Origin: Corallochytrium limacisporum
Lineage: Eukaryota; Opisthokonta
DNA: 31,089 nt
NCBI GenBank assembly: GCA_002811645.1
Contig: PDIP01000106.1
Span: 86,614 to 117,702 of the forward strand
Reading direction: 5' to 3'
Shown here: piece after piece, positions 18,678 to 27,682 of the stretch
Layout of the letters: each line of letters begins with the position of its first letter
How positions within the stretch are numbered: position 1 is the stretch's first letter
Notes under the pieces: generated by a model
What the model saw: only the letters and a program-made list of their open reading frames with translations
What the model was told of the DNA's origin: nothing
Database searches by the model: none
Position numbers and translations under genes: made by a program

Positions 18678-20609
18678 ATGGCAGCAGGCACCGAAGGCAG
18701 CGCGCATATCCAAGATGCGCAAAGCTTCTTGTTCCCACAAGCGTCACGGGAACGGGTTGAGCTCCTGCCCCACATTCCCCAGAACGGGTGCCACGTCCTC
18801 GTGGTTGAGGACAACATGATTATGCAAAAGGTGTTGATCAAATGGCTAAAGAATTTGGGAATTCGCACTTCCCAAGCTTTCGATGGTATGCAGGCTGTAG
18901 TGATGAGTCAGAAGGAAGTCTACGACCTAATCCTCATGGACATTTCCTTGCCCAATATGGACGGCGTGCGGGCCAGCAAAGCCATTCGGCATGACAGTCA
19001 GAATGTCAACACACCAATTATTGGTTTCAGTGCCTACGCCACTGCGGATGATATTCGGGAGGCGGAGGTTAATGATTTCCTGACCAAACCCATCAGTATC
19101 TCTGACCTGATTCGAACCATCAACAAATGGTACAAGTCTAACTCTACGAACAGTTTCCTTATGGAGCGGGACATTCACCGATTTACCAATAATCAGCCAG
19201 CAGATGCACCCCATTTTCTATTCGATAACAGCATCCTGGAAGCCCTCGCGGACAATCGGTCTGGTGCCCAACCCACCCGTACCACTGCACTTGTGGTCGA
19301 AGACAATAGCGTGACACAGAGGGTGATTTCCACGTTCCTGAAGAAAATGGACGTGGACGTGTTGCAGTGTTTCAATGGTAACGAAGCTGTGGAAGCATGC
19401 CAAGAGAAGCGTTTCGACATGATTTGGATGGACATGAGCATGCCCGTCATGAACGGTATCACTGCAACACATATTATTCGCAACACAGACAATTTGAACC
19501 GGCAGACACCCATTATCGCCTTCTCGTCGTACGGTAGCCGTGAAGAGTACAGTGCCCTCGGTCTTTCTGACTATCTGCAGAAGCCCTTCACTAAGGATGA
19601 TCTGGCAGAAATGGTCAAAAAGTGGCGCCCATTCCCAGGCAACAGTCCTAATTCCGGCGCTGATCTGAAAGGAGGCGCAAATGGAAGTTTGGAGGCTGTT
19701 GCCGGTGGTCTCGGTGCCGGTGCAGGCAACGACCCGTCCGGCCCTTTGGCTGGTGGCGCCCCATTGGCAGGGGCAAACGACGTGGGACGAGGGGTCAAGA
19801 CCGAGCAACAAGTCAATCTCATCCTCGACAATCTGTCCAACAGTCCTACGGCTGGAGGTGGCAGTGGCACGAGGGGATCATCGGCCAGTGGCGCGAGTGG
19901 TGCCGGCAATTTGATGGGACTTGGTGGAGGTGGCAATGCATTCGGTAGCACGCGGGACACTCTGGGCAGCTCGGGCAGTGGTCCTGGAGCCTTTGACTTT
20001 ATGGGCATGCCCACCGGTGCTGGCGTACCAAACAGTCAAAAGATAAACGGCAGTGGTCCCGGAGGCATTGGTGGTCCCGGCGCGGCGGACTTCATGAGCG
20101 CAAAGAAGGTCAAAACTAACGAATCTGGTCAGTCCATGCCCCCCGGTGCGGTGGGAGCCGATATGCCTGGCTTGGGTGGGCGCCAGAAGACGGTCTTCGA
20201 AGAGCGCAGAGACAAGGGAGAAATGATTCGCATGTCCCATAATTCGAAGGAGCGCATGCGCCGCAAAGAAATTGTGGACGCAGTTCATTGGTTCCGTAAC
20301 GTTATTCCCGGCGGACACGACAAGATGGACAAGGCCAGTGTGCTCAAGATTGCGGTGGAGTACTACCGCGTGCTTGAACTAACCCTTGGTGAGGAGCGCC
20401 TGAATGAGATTCGGCAGCAATTTGTCAACTGTCCGGTTGATGGGGTACATCCCTTGATGCCGGACGGACCGGTCGGGGAGGTTATGTCCCCCGGACTGCA
20501 GCAGTACTGCGTCCGCATGGGCATGAATCCGGAGACTGTACAGCAGGAGACCATGCGTCGACAACGCGAGGCCATGAACCAAAATCAATCTAAAGAATCG
20601 GGAAACTGA
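18678..20609 (+). CDS. Two-receiver response regulator fused to a bHLH domain
   Basis: The 643-aa protein joins two phosphoreceiver domains to a basic helix-loop-helix. REC1 (about 38-151) has acidic E44/D45, phospho-acceptor D88 (LILMDISLPNMDG), switch S118 and K137. REC2 (about 203-316) has E208/D209, D252 (MIWMDMSMPVMNG), S283 and K302, so both look phosphorylatable. A Gly/Ser/Ala-rich linker (about 320-500) precedes the bHLH (about 517-567). Its basic region HNSKERMRRKE has His521, Glu525 and Arg529 in the 5-9-13 pattern of factors that bind CACGTG E-boxes. Helix 1 is IVDAVHWFRNVIP, helix 2 KASVLKIAVEYYRVLE, with a charged helical extension that may aid dimerisation. The expected role is a nuclear transcription factor driven by a histidine-kinase/HPt phosphorelay. 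The start at 18678 is near ideal (AACAATGGC). No kinase or HPt gene lies in the window. Domain calls are solid; the function is inference. Confidence 0.93.
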   Translation: MAAGTEGSAHIQDAQSFLFPQASRERVELLPHIPQNGCHVLVVEDNMIMQKVLIKWLKNLGIRTSQAFDGMQAVVMSQKEVYDLILMDISLPNMDGVRASKAIRHDSQNVNTPIIGFSAYATADDIREAEVNDFLTKPISISDLIRTINKWYKSNSTNSFLMERDIHRFTNNQPADAPHFLFDNSILEALADNRSGAQPTRTTALVVEDNSVTQRVISTFLKKMDVDVLQCFNGNEAVEACQEKRFDMIWMDMSMPVMNGITATHIIRNTDNLNRQTPIIAFSSYGSREEYSALGLSDYLQKPFTKDDLAEMVKKWRPFPGNSPNSGADLKGGANGSLEAVAGGLGAGAGNDPSGPLAGGAPLAGANDVGRGVKTEQQVNLILDNLSNSPTAGGGSGTRGSSASGASGAGNLMGLGGGGNAFGSTRDTLGSSGSGPGAFDFMGMPTGAGVPNSQKINGSGPGGIGGPGAADFMSAKKVKTNESGQSMPPGAVGADMPGLGGRQKTVFEERRDKGEMIRMSHNSKERMRRKEIVDAVHWFRNVIPGGHDKMDKASVLKIAVEYYRVLELTLGEERLNEIRQQFVNCPVDGVHPLMPDGPVGEVMSPGLQQYCVRMGMNPETVQQETMRRQREAMNQNQSKESGN

Positions 20610-21765
20610 ATGCCAATGCAGTCGCTAAAGAAGCGGGTTTTGGAACTTACGAAGAACAGCACAGGACCCCTATTCCCTTAGGACCGAACCACAAACCCTC
20701 ATACGCTTCTCTATCTATTGCTGCAAGGCACACGAGCAGAATACAAAAATTTCATTTGCAACATCATATCCTTCTGTCTTTTGTCATCTGCGCTTGTGAT
20801 TTTAGATACTGGGTTCAAGCCAGAAAGCTTGCGCATCGAAGCATGCCACTCTGTCTGACCTTCCAGTCTTATTTACACACACACTCTCTCTCTCTCTCCC
20901 TCTCTCCGTGCCCTCCCCACTACGGCACTCGACCACTTTTCCGTCCGTTGATTCCCGCCCCCCGCTGGTTGGTTGCCTGCTGAGAGTCAGGACCTATACC
21001 GGCACAACGAGGGCAGCAAAAAGTTTGACTGTTTGTTCAGTACGAACAGGCGAGGTGGAGCGGTGCCGTTGGTGGACGGCAGAATGGCGGGTCAGTGCGT
21101 GATGAACCGACACCTGCGGTTGGTGTGAGTGGTGTTGCACGGGGAAGGCCGAAAGCCAAGAAAAAGGGGGGGAAAGGAAGGGGAATGCCGAGGTCTCATC
21201 CTGCAAAAGGGTCACAGAATGGGGCTCCTGTTTGCCTCTTCGCCAGCAATAAGAGTTTCGAGGACTCTACTTACCTTACCACTTGCCTTTGGAACACACT
21301 TTCTGGTTTGATATGGTACTAGTTACACACTACATCAGAACATGGACTCATGTGTTATTTTGGGATTGATACAGAATTGAGTTCGGATGGGAGAACAAGG
21401 ACGAGATCGGCACTTGCCAACCAGCGAGATCGTACTACTCGGTTCTATTTGAAGGTGGGAACGTAGTAAAGAAAGAGGGAATTACGGAGGGGAAAATCTA
21501 TTCCTTACAAAATTTTGAACGATGGGAAACCAGTTCAATAGATTTGAAGGTCTGCCCGAAGGGCACCACCGAAGTTTGGACCCGATCGAGCATTTTAAGG
21601 TTCGCGTTACCATGCACAAAGTGGCAGCACGATCTGTATCGAAACTGCTGGCAGACGCAACCGGAAATCCAAAGAGCTTACACAATGCAACATTTTCTAG
21701 GTTTTTCCTATGGGTGTATCAGGTATCCTTTACATATCTTCTTAGTTCGTAGCGACCCAAGGTTA
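20610..21765. other. Intergenic region between convergent REC-bHLH and MUTYH genes
   Basis: About 1.2 kb between two stop codons, far longer than the other tail-to-tail gaps here (100-245 bp). It holds a compound AC/CT microsatellite and a purine-rich stretch at about 21150-21190. Short open frames (21482-21685 minus, 21544-21927 plus) carry no recognisable protein. It should contain both 3' UTRs; I see nothing else. Confidence 0.5.
20875..20906. repeat. Compound (AC)n(CT)n microsatellite
   Basis: About ten bases of AC repeat run directly into about 22 bases of CT repeat with one interruption, 265 bp past the stop of the REC-bHLH gene. Confidence 0.95.
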
Positions 21766-23826
21766 TCAGTCCTGGAATTGCAGAACCTGGCCTTGTGTCC
21801 TGAGCAGCTCATTCCAGACCTTCTGCATGGCCATAGGCAGGATCTTATGCCATTCATGGTCTACCCTCTCGGGCATGAGACCATATTCGTATTCTCCGTG
21901 GGTCCAATTAGTCGACGAAGTCGGTGACAACTTACGGAATGTTGTATAACCTGGAACATGCTCAAGAAGTGATTCTGCCGGATCTTCAGGCCGCGACGAG
22001 AACGCCGATGATTTCTTCCTTGTCACCTTCCTACTATATCCCACCAGCACAGGTACATAGGTCTGCTTAATGTGCGAGAAGCGATGTGACACGGGGGTCA
22101 GCAATGTTGATGATTTCGGTAGAGACTTGAGGCCGGGCGGTAACGCTTTGCTGTCTTTTTGGTCGGCAATTTCCTGCAGGAAGCGTACCATGTGCCCTTG
22201 CATTGCTTTGTCTCCCCCATCGTCGTCTTCCGCAGCGGTCACGAGCGGGAACTCCCAGAGTCCGTGCAACAGTCCACCGGTTTTCTTCTTGCTACCAGGC
22301 TCGTGTGGTGCCCGTGCGCGTCGCATCAGCACCCGACCATCCCTATTCACAAGAATAAAGGCGTAGTGTCTCTGTTCGATGGGGGGTTTAGCCTTCCTCT
22401 TCCGAGGATAGACTTCTACGGTCGGTGTAAAGAAGGTGCTGGTGTCAACGAACCTTGGGTTGATCTGTAGGGGCTCCTCCTCGGAGTGTTTCTCCCTTTT
22501 CCGCGTTCGCCTTTTGTCCTTTGTGTTCTTTTGAGTGTTGGACTGCTCAGGACCCTGTTGCCATTGCACATCCGCCAAGACTTCCAAGGGCAGACACAGA
22601 TCGCACTCTTCGATGTCTTCTTGTTCTCCTTTTACGGTGCCCATGCAACCTTTGCCTCGACCATTTGTGAACAGCGCACTGAACCGATTCTGTTTGAATT
22701 CCACCGTCTCAGCATTTGCCAGGCAGGACTCACGGACCGGACACTGTCCACACTTTGCATTTTGAGGCGTGCACACAGTAGCCCCCAGTTCCATAAGCGC
22801 TTGGTTAAAATCTCCGACTCGGTCGTCGTCCTCTCGACCCAACCCGACTACGAGCGCCCGTGCTTGTGCCCAGATAAAGTCAAGAGTGGGTTTTGTAGCA
22901 GTGTCTGCACCAATCGCACGCTGCCGGCACACGACGCGGATGACGTTGCCATCAACAATCGGCACCGCACGCCCAAAGCCAATACTTGCGATGGCACCAG
23001 CAGTATAGGCACCAACGCCTGGTAGATGTCGTTGAAGTTCCTCAGCAGTACTCGGTAGAAACCCCCTCAATTCCTCAGATTCATATACTACATACCGCGC
23101 GCCTTTATGCAGATTGCGGGCGCGGGAGTAGTAACCCAAGCCCGCCCAGTTCTTTAGTACTGTGTCCAAATCAGCATCTGCCAGGGCCTTGAGTGTGGGA
23201 AAGGCAGCCATCCAACGTTTAAAATAGCCCACAACGGTCACGACCTGAGTTTGCTGGAGCATGATCTCAGAAACCCAGATCTCATACGCGCGCTGTTGTA
23301 CAGCTGGCTGGCGGTCGTAGTCACGCGTAGTCCAGATCTTCTTAGGCACGTCGGTGCGCCAAGGGAGAGTACGCCTGACCTTGAGATACCATGCCAACAG
23401 ATTTTCCTGAAAATCAGGTACTTCATCATTGTGAAAAACGTGCAAGGTACGACCGAGTATGGCTTTGTTCCGGTGACTCAATTTGGGGCGATGTCGGGAT
23501 ACAGGTGGCTTGTGATAGTCGACACCACCGCTGGTAGGCTCTTCTTTGACAGTGATTTCCTTCTTAAGGTTCCTCCGCTTAGGTTTTTGTACAGGTTCCT
23601 CTAGGGTGTGGGCATCTTCGTCGTCGTCGATGTCGAAGTGGTCACTATATGAAACTGGTTTAGTCATTCGGAGTCTCTTGGACCGTCGTTCGGTCATTGG
23701 GGGTTCTCCGCAAGTATCCTGCAGACCAGGCATACCTACAGCGGTGCAAAGTCCACGCTTGAATTCAAGAATTCTCCTCCCATTAAGAATGTGGGGCAAA
23801 CGACCGATGCTTATGCACATGCACAT
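21766..23826 (-). CDS. MUTYH: Adenine DNA glycosylase (MutY homologue)
   Basis: MutY/MUTYH removes adenine mispaired with 8-oxoguanine in base-excision repair. In the 686-aa frame the catalytic Glu187 lies in EIMLQQTQV. The helix-hairpin-helix LPGVGAYTAGAIASI (268-282) is followed by VDGNV with catalytic Asp292. The 4Fe-4S cysteines are C352, C359, C362 and C368 (C-x6-C-x2-C-x5-C). A basic linker (KDKRRTRKREK, 436-446) joins the NUDIX-like 8-oxoG-reading domain (about 485-680), which contains HRFSH (581-585). All key residues are present. The first ATG (23826) has T at -3. Residues 1-31 are basic and almost free of acids, like a mitochondrial leader, and Met32 has G at -3. Leaky scanning could give mitochondrial and nuclear forms, as alternative isoforms do in mammals; that part is inference. 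Confidence 0.96.
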   Translation of the reverse strand: MCMCISIGRLPHILNGRRILEFKRGLCTAVGMPGLQDTCGEPPMTERRSKRLRMTKPVSYSDHFDIDDDEDAHTLEEPVQKPKRRNLKKEITVKEEPTSGGVDYHKPPVSRHRPKLSHRNKAILGRTLHVFHNDEVPDFQENLLAWYLKVRRTLPWRTDVPKKIWTTRDYDRQPAVQQRAYEIWVSEIMLQQTQVVTVVGYFKRWMAAFPTLKALADADLDTVLKNWAGLGYYSRARNLHKGARYVVYESEELRGFLPSTAEELQRHLPGVGAYTAGAIASIGFGRAVPIVDGNVIRVVCRQRAIGADTATKPTLDFIWAQARALVVGLGREDDDRVGDFNQALMELGATVCTPQNAKCGQCPVRESCLANAETVEFKQNRFSALFTNGRGKGCMGTVKGEQEDIEECDLCLPLEVLADVQWQQGPEQSNTQKNTKDKRRTRKREKHSEEEPLQINPRFVDTSTFFTPTVEVYPRKRKAKPPIEQRHYAFILVNRDGRVLMRRARAPHEPGSKKKTGGLLHGLWEFPLVTAAEDDDGGDKAMQGHMVRFLQEIADQKDSKALPPGLKSLPKSSTLLTPVSHRFSHIKQTYVPVLVGYSRKVTRKKSSAFSSRPEDPAESLLEHVPGYTTFRKLSPTSSTNWTHGEYEYGLMPERVDHEWHKILPMAMQKVWNELLRTQGQVLQFQD

Positions 23827-24458
23827 GCAAGAAATCGACTAAGGAAAGCACCAGGCTCCGCCTTCCCAATGTTTGCACGAGCGGCGCTCACAATTCTCAT
23901 CTCATCCCTTACGTGCCTAGAGTGTATTCGTACAGATTTAAAGTACTTTAGCCAACCCGGCGCCAAAGACCATCCACGGCGACGGAGCTCCCACTCCCTT
24001 CAAACTCAGCGTCCCGATCGGCTTAGGTCACTGTCATCTTCGATTTCGCCCAGTTCGCGCCAAAGTGTAAAGGGGCCCACGGTCCGTAGACCCGCACCCT
24101 CCTCCTTGAAGGCCCTCCTTGCAATGCACCCCCTCCTGGTTGAGTTTCGTCTGAACCTGCGTCTCACCACCGGGGTCCCGGTAGGGCAAACCTCGTACGA
24201 GTCCTGAAGACTGACCAGAGCAAGAGCACTCGTAAAGCTATGACATTCGCGACAGGCACAATCATGTAAGGTACGTCTATCTAGTGCAAGCGTAAGTCTG
24301 GCTGCACAGCAATCAGTACGCAACTTTCCTTATGGTGTGGCTGGACGAAGAACGAAAAGGAAAAACAAATGCAGGTATGGTCGAAGGGAACATGCGTAGC
24401 GGTGCAGAGTAAGTGAGTAACATTACCTTAGCGCATATAGTTATATAGTTGGCAAACC
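23827..24458. other. Divergent promoter region, MUTYH / subtilase
   Basis: About 630 bp between divergently transcribed genes. Open frames on both strands (23791-24207 plus, 24006-24323 minus) start at non-ATG codons and show no family. An AT-rich TATATAG-type stretch at about 24435-24448, just before the subtilase ATG, might be a core promoter element, though it is very close to the start codon. No RNA gene recognised. Confidence 0.45.
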
Positions 24459-26027
24459 ATGCCATTAGTTGGTGCAAGTGTGGGTCCTGAGATAGGGATG
24501 AATGCCCTCGTCAAGGTAACGCTTCCTGCTGGCTGGGAAACGGTAGACGCGTTGTTACGTCATCCGTCTTGTGAGGATGAGTACTACGCTTTCGGCAATG
24601 ACCTTGTCTTTGTACACTGTCCAAATCTGAAGAGAGAGCATACGAATAATTTTTATTCTGATAATTCAGTAGTTACGTGGCACGTTGATGATTTCATTTA
24701 TCAGGTGAGTGCTGACGACGAGCATGTTGCAATTGACGGGATCAGTGAGTACGACGACCTAGCAATGGATCTCAATGATGAAACCGAAGAGCAACACCCC
24801 GAATGGAAGGCTTACTCTACGACTGCAAGGCGACAGGCAGAGACAGACACGCATGCAGATGATGAGACGAAATCGGCTAGTGTAAAAAAGCAAAAGATCA
24901 TTGACGGAAGACACCTTGACATGATTGATCAGAACAACACCAACAAGGACGGATGGTTCCATTGGGACGCGGACGGTACAGGGGTGCATGTGTACGTCAT
25001 GGACACGGGCATCAATTTCAGTCATGAAGCCTTTCGCGAGCGCCAGGGAACTGTGAATTGGGACGGTGTCATGGACGGTCGGGGCGCGTCCGGCTTAGAT
25101 TGTGGGGTCCACGGATCCAACGTCGCATCAATTGCTGTTGGTGGCGACGTGCGCGTACGAGAAACGGAAAAAGATGGCGACAACAAGCATGGTTTCGGCA
25201 GCAACACTGGCATTACCAACGAGACTCCCACCTTTCCCTACGGCTTGGGTGTAGCCCGGGGTGCCATCGTGCACAGTGTTCGTGCAATCGGTTGTACCGG
25301 CCGCACGAATCACTCGGTCTTCGCCAAGGCCATCAGCTGGATCCTGCACAACGTTGAACACCCGGCGGTAGTAGTGGCATCTCTCGGAGCGCCGAACAAC
25401 CCGGTCATGACGGAGGGCACAAAGGCACTGTTGGAGGCGAATGTGCACGTTGTGGCCGCAGCCGGCAATAACCAAACCGACGCCTGCACCTGGACTCCTG
25501 GCCATGTCGATGGCGTGATCGCCGTTGGTGCTACAGGCACATCATACAACAAACTCGGCTTCAGCAATAGTGGCAAGTGCGTGACCATTTGGGCTCCGAG
25601 CGCGGCTGTGCTGGGTGCCGATGTGGTTGATGAGACATCCCTTTCACATCGCACGGGTACATCACAGGCCTGTCCGCTAGTGGCTGGTGCTGTGGCGCAG
25701 TACCTGCAGGTCTTCCCGGACGCCACACCAGCGCAGATCCGAGATGCACTGATACGAGACAGTCAGAAGGGCATCGTCCGAGATCTACCCGACGATGGTA
25801 GTCCCAACCGATTCCTTTACATCGACCGCTCTACCGACCCGAAAGTGAATCCGCTGCGAGCAGTAGATGAAGTACCGCCAATCGTAGCTACTCCCTCCCC
25901 GTACGCGAAGAACCACGTCAGTCTCAGGGCGTTACTGATCACTTTGGTGGTCGTGGTGGCAGTGGTTGGTGCTTCCTTCACAATCTACCGCGGCTATTCT
26001 GATAGCACGTACGCATCTATTAGTTAA
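24459..26027 (+). CDS. Subtilisin-like serine protease with C-terminal membrane anchor
   Basis: An S8 (proteinase K-like) endopeptidase of 522 aa. The triad is Asp182 (YVMDTGINFSHE), His218 (GVHGSNVAS) and Ser402 (GTSQACPLVAGAVA); the oxyanion Asn337 is in AAAGNN. HLDMIDQ before the catalytic domain matches the usual N-terminal strand of the family. Residues 1-150 form an acidic region in the propeptide position that I cannot match to the I9 inhibitor fold. A single hydrophobic helix (about 490-510) lies 12 residues from the C terminus. No signal peptide is visible at the N terminus, although the start is well placed (A at -3). The protein would therefore be tail-anchored with a cytosolic protease domain unless an upstream leader exon is missing. 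The motif around His (HGSNVAS rather than HGTHVAG) is unusual. Its stop is 158 bp from the convergent LAMTOR3-like gene. Confidence 0.92.
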   Translation: MPLVGASVGPEIGMNALVKVTLPAGWETVDALLRHPSCEDEYYAFGNDLVFVHCPNLKREHTNNFYSDNSVVTWHVDDFIYQVSADDEHVAIDGISEYDDLAMDLNDETEEQHPEWKAYSTTARRQAETDTHADDETKSASVKKQKIIDGRHLDMIDQNNTNKDGWFHWDADGTGVHVYVMDTGINFSHEAFRERQGTVNWDGVMDGRGASGLDCGVHGSNVASIAVGGDVRVRETEKDGDNKHGFGSNTGITNETPTFPYGLGVARGAIVHSVRAIGCTGRTNHSVFAKAISWILHNVEHPAVVVASLGAPNNPVMTEGTKALLEANVHVVAAAGNNQTDACTWTPGHVDGVIAVGATGTSYNKLGFSNSGKCVTIWAPSAAVLGADVVDETSLSHRTGTSQACPLVAGAVAQYLQVFPDATPAQIRDALIRDSQKGIVRDLPDDGSPNRFLYIDRSTDPKVNPLRAVDEVPPIVATPSPYAKNHVSLRALLITLVVVVAVVGASFTIYRGYSDSTYASIS

Positions 26028-26185
26028 ATCAGACCATAGACATGGACTGATCTGTATTGTAAGCAAGTTTTAGTAGAAGAATACTTGATTGTGTCTTGTA
26101 TTCCATGTATTGAGATGCTGTGTAGTCATACACAATGTTCATAGAGAACTGATACAAAAAACATGCCTTCTACACCACAAGAAAC

Positions 26186-26674
26186 TTAAGACTCCATGGC
26201 CACTTCCCGCATGATGCGGTTGGCAGGTTCCAGCACCTTAACTACTTCATCACAAAGCTCCAATAGTACTCCAATGTTCGCGTGCCGTCCCGCAATAAAG
26301 GTGACCACAAAGTCTGGGGCAACTCTCTGCACAATTGCCTGTCCCTTGCGGTGAAAACTTACACTTGCCTTACACCGACCACCGCTCTGTGAAGGAAACA
26401 GCTTCGCCGCCTGTTCTACTCCGGTGCTGTAAACGTTCAGAAAAGTTCCAAGCGACGTCGGTTGGCGCAATTCATCCCTGAACACGGCACCCTGCTCCAG
26501 AGCAGCAGTCACGAGAACCCCATCTCTGTCGCTTATAAAAACTGCTTCAATGAATACATAGCGGTCGATCAGCCGGCTAAGATACTGTTCAAGAGGAAAC
26601 TGTTGCGGTTGTGGCGGCTGCGGTCCAGGTGGATTGGCCTGGTGTCCGCCTTGTCCTCGTCCAGGAGAGACCAT
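26186..26674 (-). CDS. LAMTOR3: LAMTOR3-like (MP1) Ragulator/roadblock protein
   Basis: LAMTOR3 pairs with LAMTOR2 in the Ragulator complex on late endosomes and lysosomes, which holds Rag GTPases for TORC1 signalling. The 162-aa protein shows the roadblock/LC7 pattern: helix 1 (LEQYLSRLIDRYVFIEA), strand VFISDRDGVLV (45-55; VVSDRDGVPV in animals), LGTFLNVYSTGVEQAAKL (75-92), a strand with QAIVQRVAPDFVVTFIA (112-128) and HANIGVLLELCDEV (131-144), equivalent to the animal SANTGLI segment. About 27 Gly/Pro/Gln-rich residues precede the fold and are absent from the 124-aa human protein. The start has A at -3 and G at +4. LAMTOR3 fits better than LAMTOR2 because of SDRDG and the terminal half; subunit identity is probable rather than certain. 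Confidence 0.82.
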   Translation of the reverse strand: MVSPGRGQGGHQANPPGPQPPQPQQFPLEQYLSRLIDRYVFIEAVFISDRDGVLVTAALEQGAVFRDELRQPTSLGTFLNVYSTGVEQAAKLFPSQSGGRCKASVSFHRKGQAIVQRVAPDFVVTFIAGRHANIGVLLELCDEVVKVLEPANRIMREVAMES

Positions 26675-27124
26675 TCTGTTGGTTGTATGTGCGTTCGTGG
26701 GATTTCTATCTGAACTCTTCTAAGCTTTGCATCAACTACATGTATGCAATATTGAAATTAGATGTCAGATGTCAAGAATTGTGTTGCTTCAATTTCCAGG
26801 AGTCTAAAATACGTCAAAGTGTAAAGGAGCCTCGTTCGCAACGTTTGTTGATTTTGTATAGCTCTTCGGTCTGACCTGTTTTCACTCCCCGTGACGAATA
26901 GCCACCAGCTTGACCGTAATAATGGACTTGCATTGCGGGGAGCCTACATATCAACAAACTTGCGAAAGTGCTGTACATTTAGTACTGCCTTAATATTCAG
27001 AACATTTACTATGGTATTTTGGGAGTCTATTTTCCCTCTTGTTTTCTCAGAATCAGTTGCTAGCCCGGGCAAGATTTTGACGCCCTTCAGCGATCTCTAC
27101 TGACCAAGTAAGTCAAAACATGCT
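26675..27124. other. Intergenic region, LAMTOR3-like to reductase
   Basis: About 450 bp upstream of the LAMTOR3-like gene and downstream of the reductase, both on the minus strand. AT-richer than the coding DNA. Open frames here are under 90 codons and have no recognisable product. It presumably holds the LAMTOR3 promoter; no specific element is identified. Confidence 0.45.
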
Positions 27125-27682
27125 TCACTTCAATACAGTGTATTTGACTTCGACCATGCCATGGTCACCCTGCTTGACCATCTCAGTTTGCAACTTGATA
27201 CGGCATTCAATACTATCGAACAGACTCACACCACCACCTAAGACAATGGGTACGATGGCCAGCTTCATCTCATCGACACACCCGCTCTCGAAAGCTTGGC
27301 GCACCAGTGCGGCGCCGTCCAGATAGATCCCTTTGTCTCCTGCAGTCTTGCTTACTTCAGCAAACATGGCCTTGAAATCGTCACCGGCAATCGCTCTCAC
27401 TGTAGGTCTAGTTTCCTGCGGGAGATCACGGTGAGTGGTTACAAAGATAGGAAGGTCTCCATAAGCCCACATTTCTGGCCCGAATCCACTGACCACATCG
27501 AAAGTCTTTCTACCCATCATCATTGCCCCGCATTGTGAGAGGAACTTCTCAAACTCTGATGGCCCCGTGTCCTTCGGATCGTCTTTTGTTGAGTCCGGGC
27601 CGGGCAGCCAGGACAGATCATCATCGGGGCCTGCAACGAAACCATCTAGGCTCATGGCCAGATAGACCAAACCTTTTGCCAT
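27125..27682 (-). CDS. DHFR / RibD C-terminal-type reductase
   Basis: A 185-aa single-domain protein of the dihydrofolate reductase/RibD-C superfamily, NAD(P)H-dependent enzymes that include bacterial YyaP/YwjB-like proteins. The family signature runs from the start: YLAMSLDGFVAGPDDDLSWL (7-26), then MMMGRKTFDVV (54-64), DLPIFVTTH (76-84), and YLDGAALVRQAF with PIVLGGGVSLFDS (145-157), whose Gly-rich turn contacts the nucleotide. The ATG at 27682 has G at -3 and G at +4; the frame runs 17 codons further to a TTG with no ATG. No organelle leader is visible, so it is probably cytosolic. It is not the essential DHFR-thymidylate synthase, and the substrate is unknown. Its closest resemblance, by eye, is to bacterial proteins, so bacterial ancestry is possible. 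Confidence 0.88.
   Translation of the reverse strand: MAKGLVYLAMSLDGFVAGPDDDLSWLPGPDSTKDDPKDTGPSEFEKFLSQCGAMMMGRKTFDVVSGFGPEMWAYGDLPIFVTTHRDLPQETRPTVRAIAGDDFKAMFAEVSKTAGDKGIYLDGAALVRQAFESGCVDEMKLAIVPIVLGGGVSLFDSIECRIKLQTEMVKQGDHGMVEVKYTVLK

Noticed and set aside
23791-24323. Opposing open frames upstream of the subtilase
   Set aside because: Both begin at non-ATG codons and have no family match; the region fits a divergent promoter better.
1288-26674. An autophagy/lysosome gene cluster (Beclin 1, LAMTOR3, TM9SF)
   Set aside because: They are many kilobases apart on different strands with unrelated genes between them; a shared theme is not evidence of a cluster.
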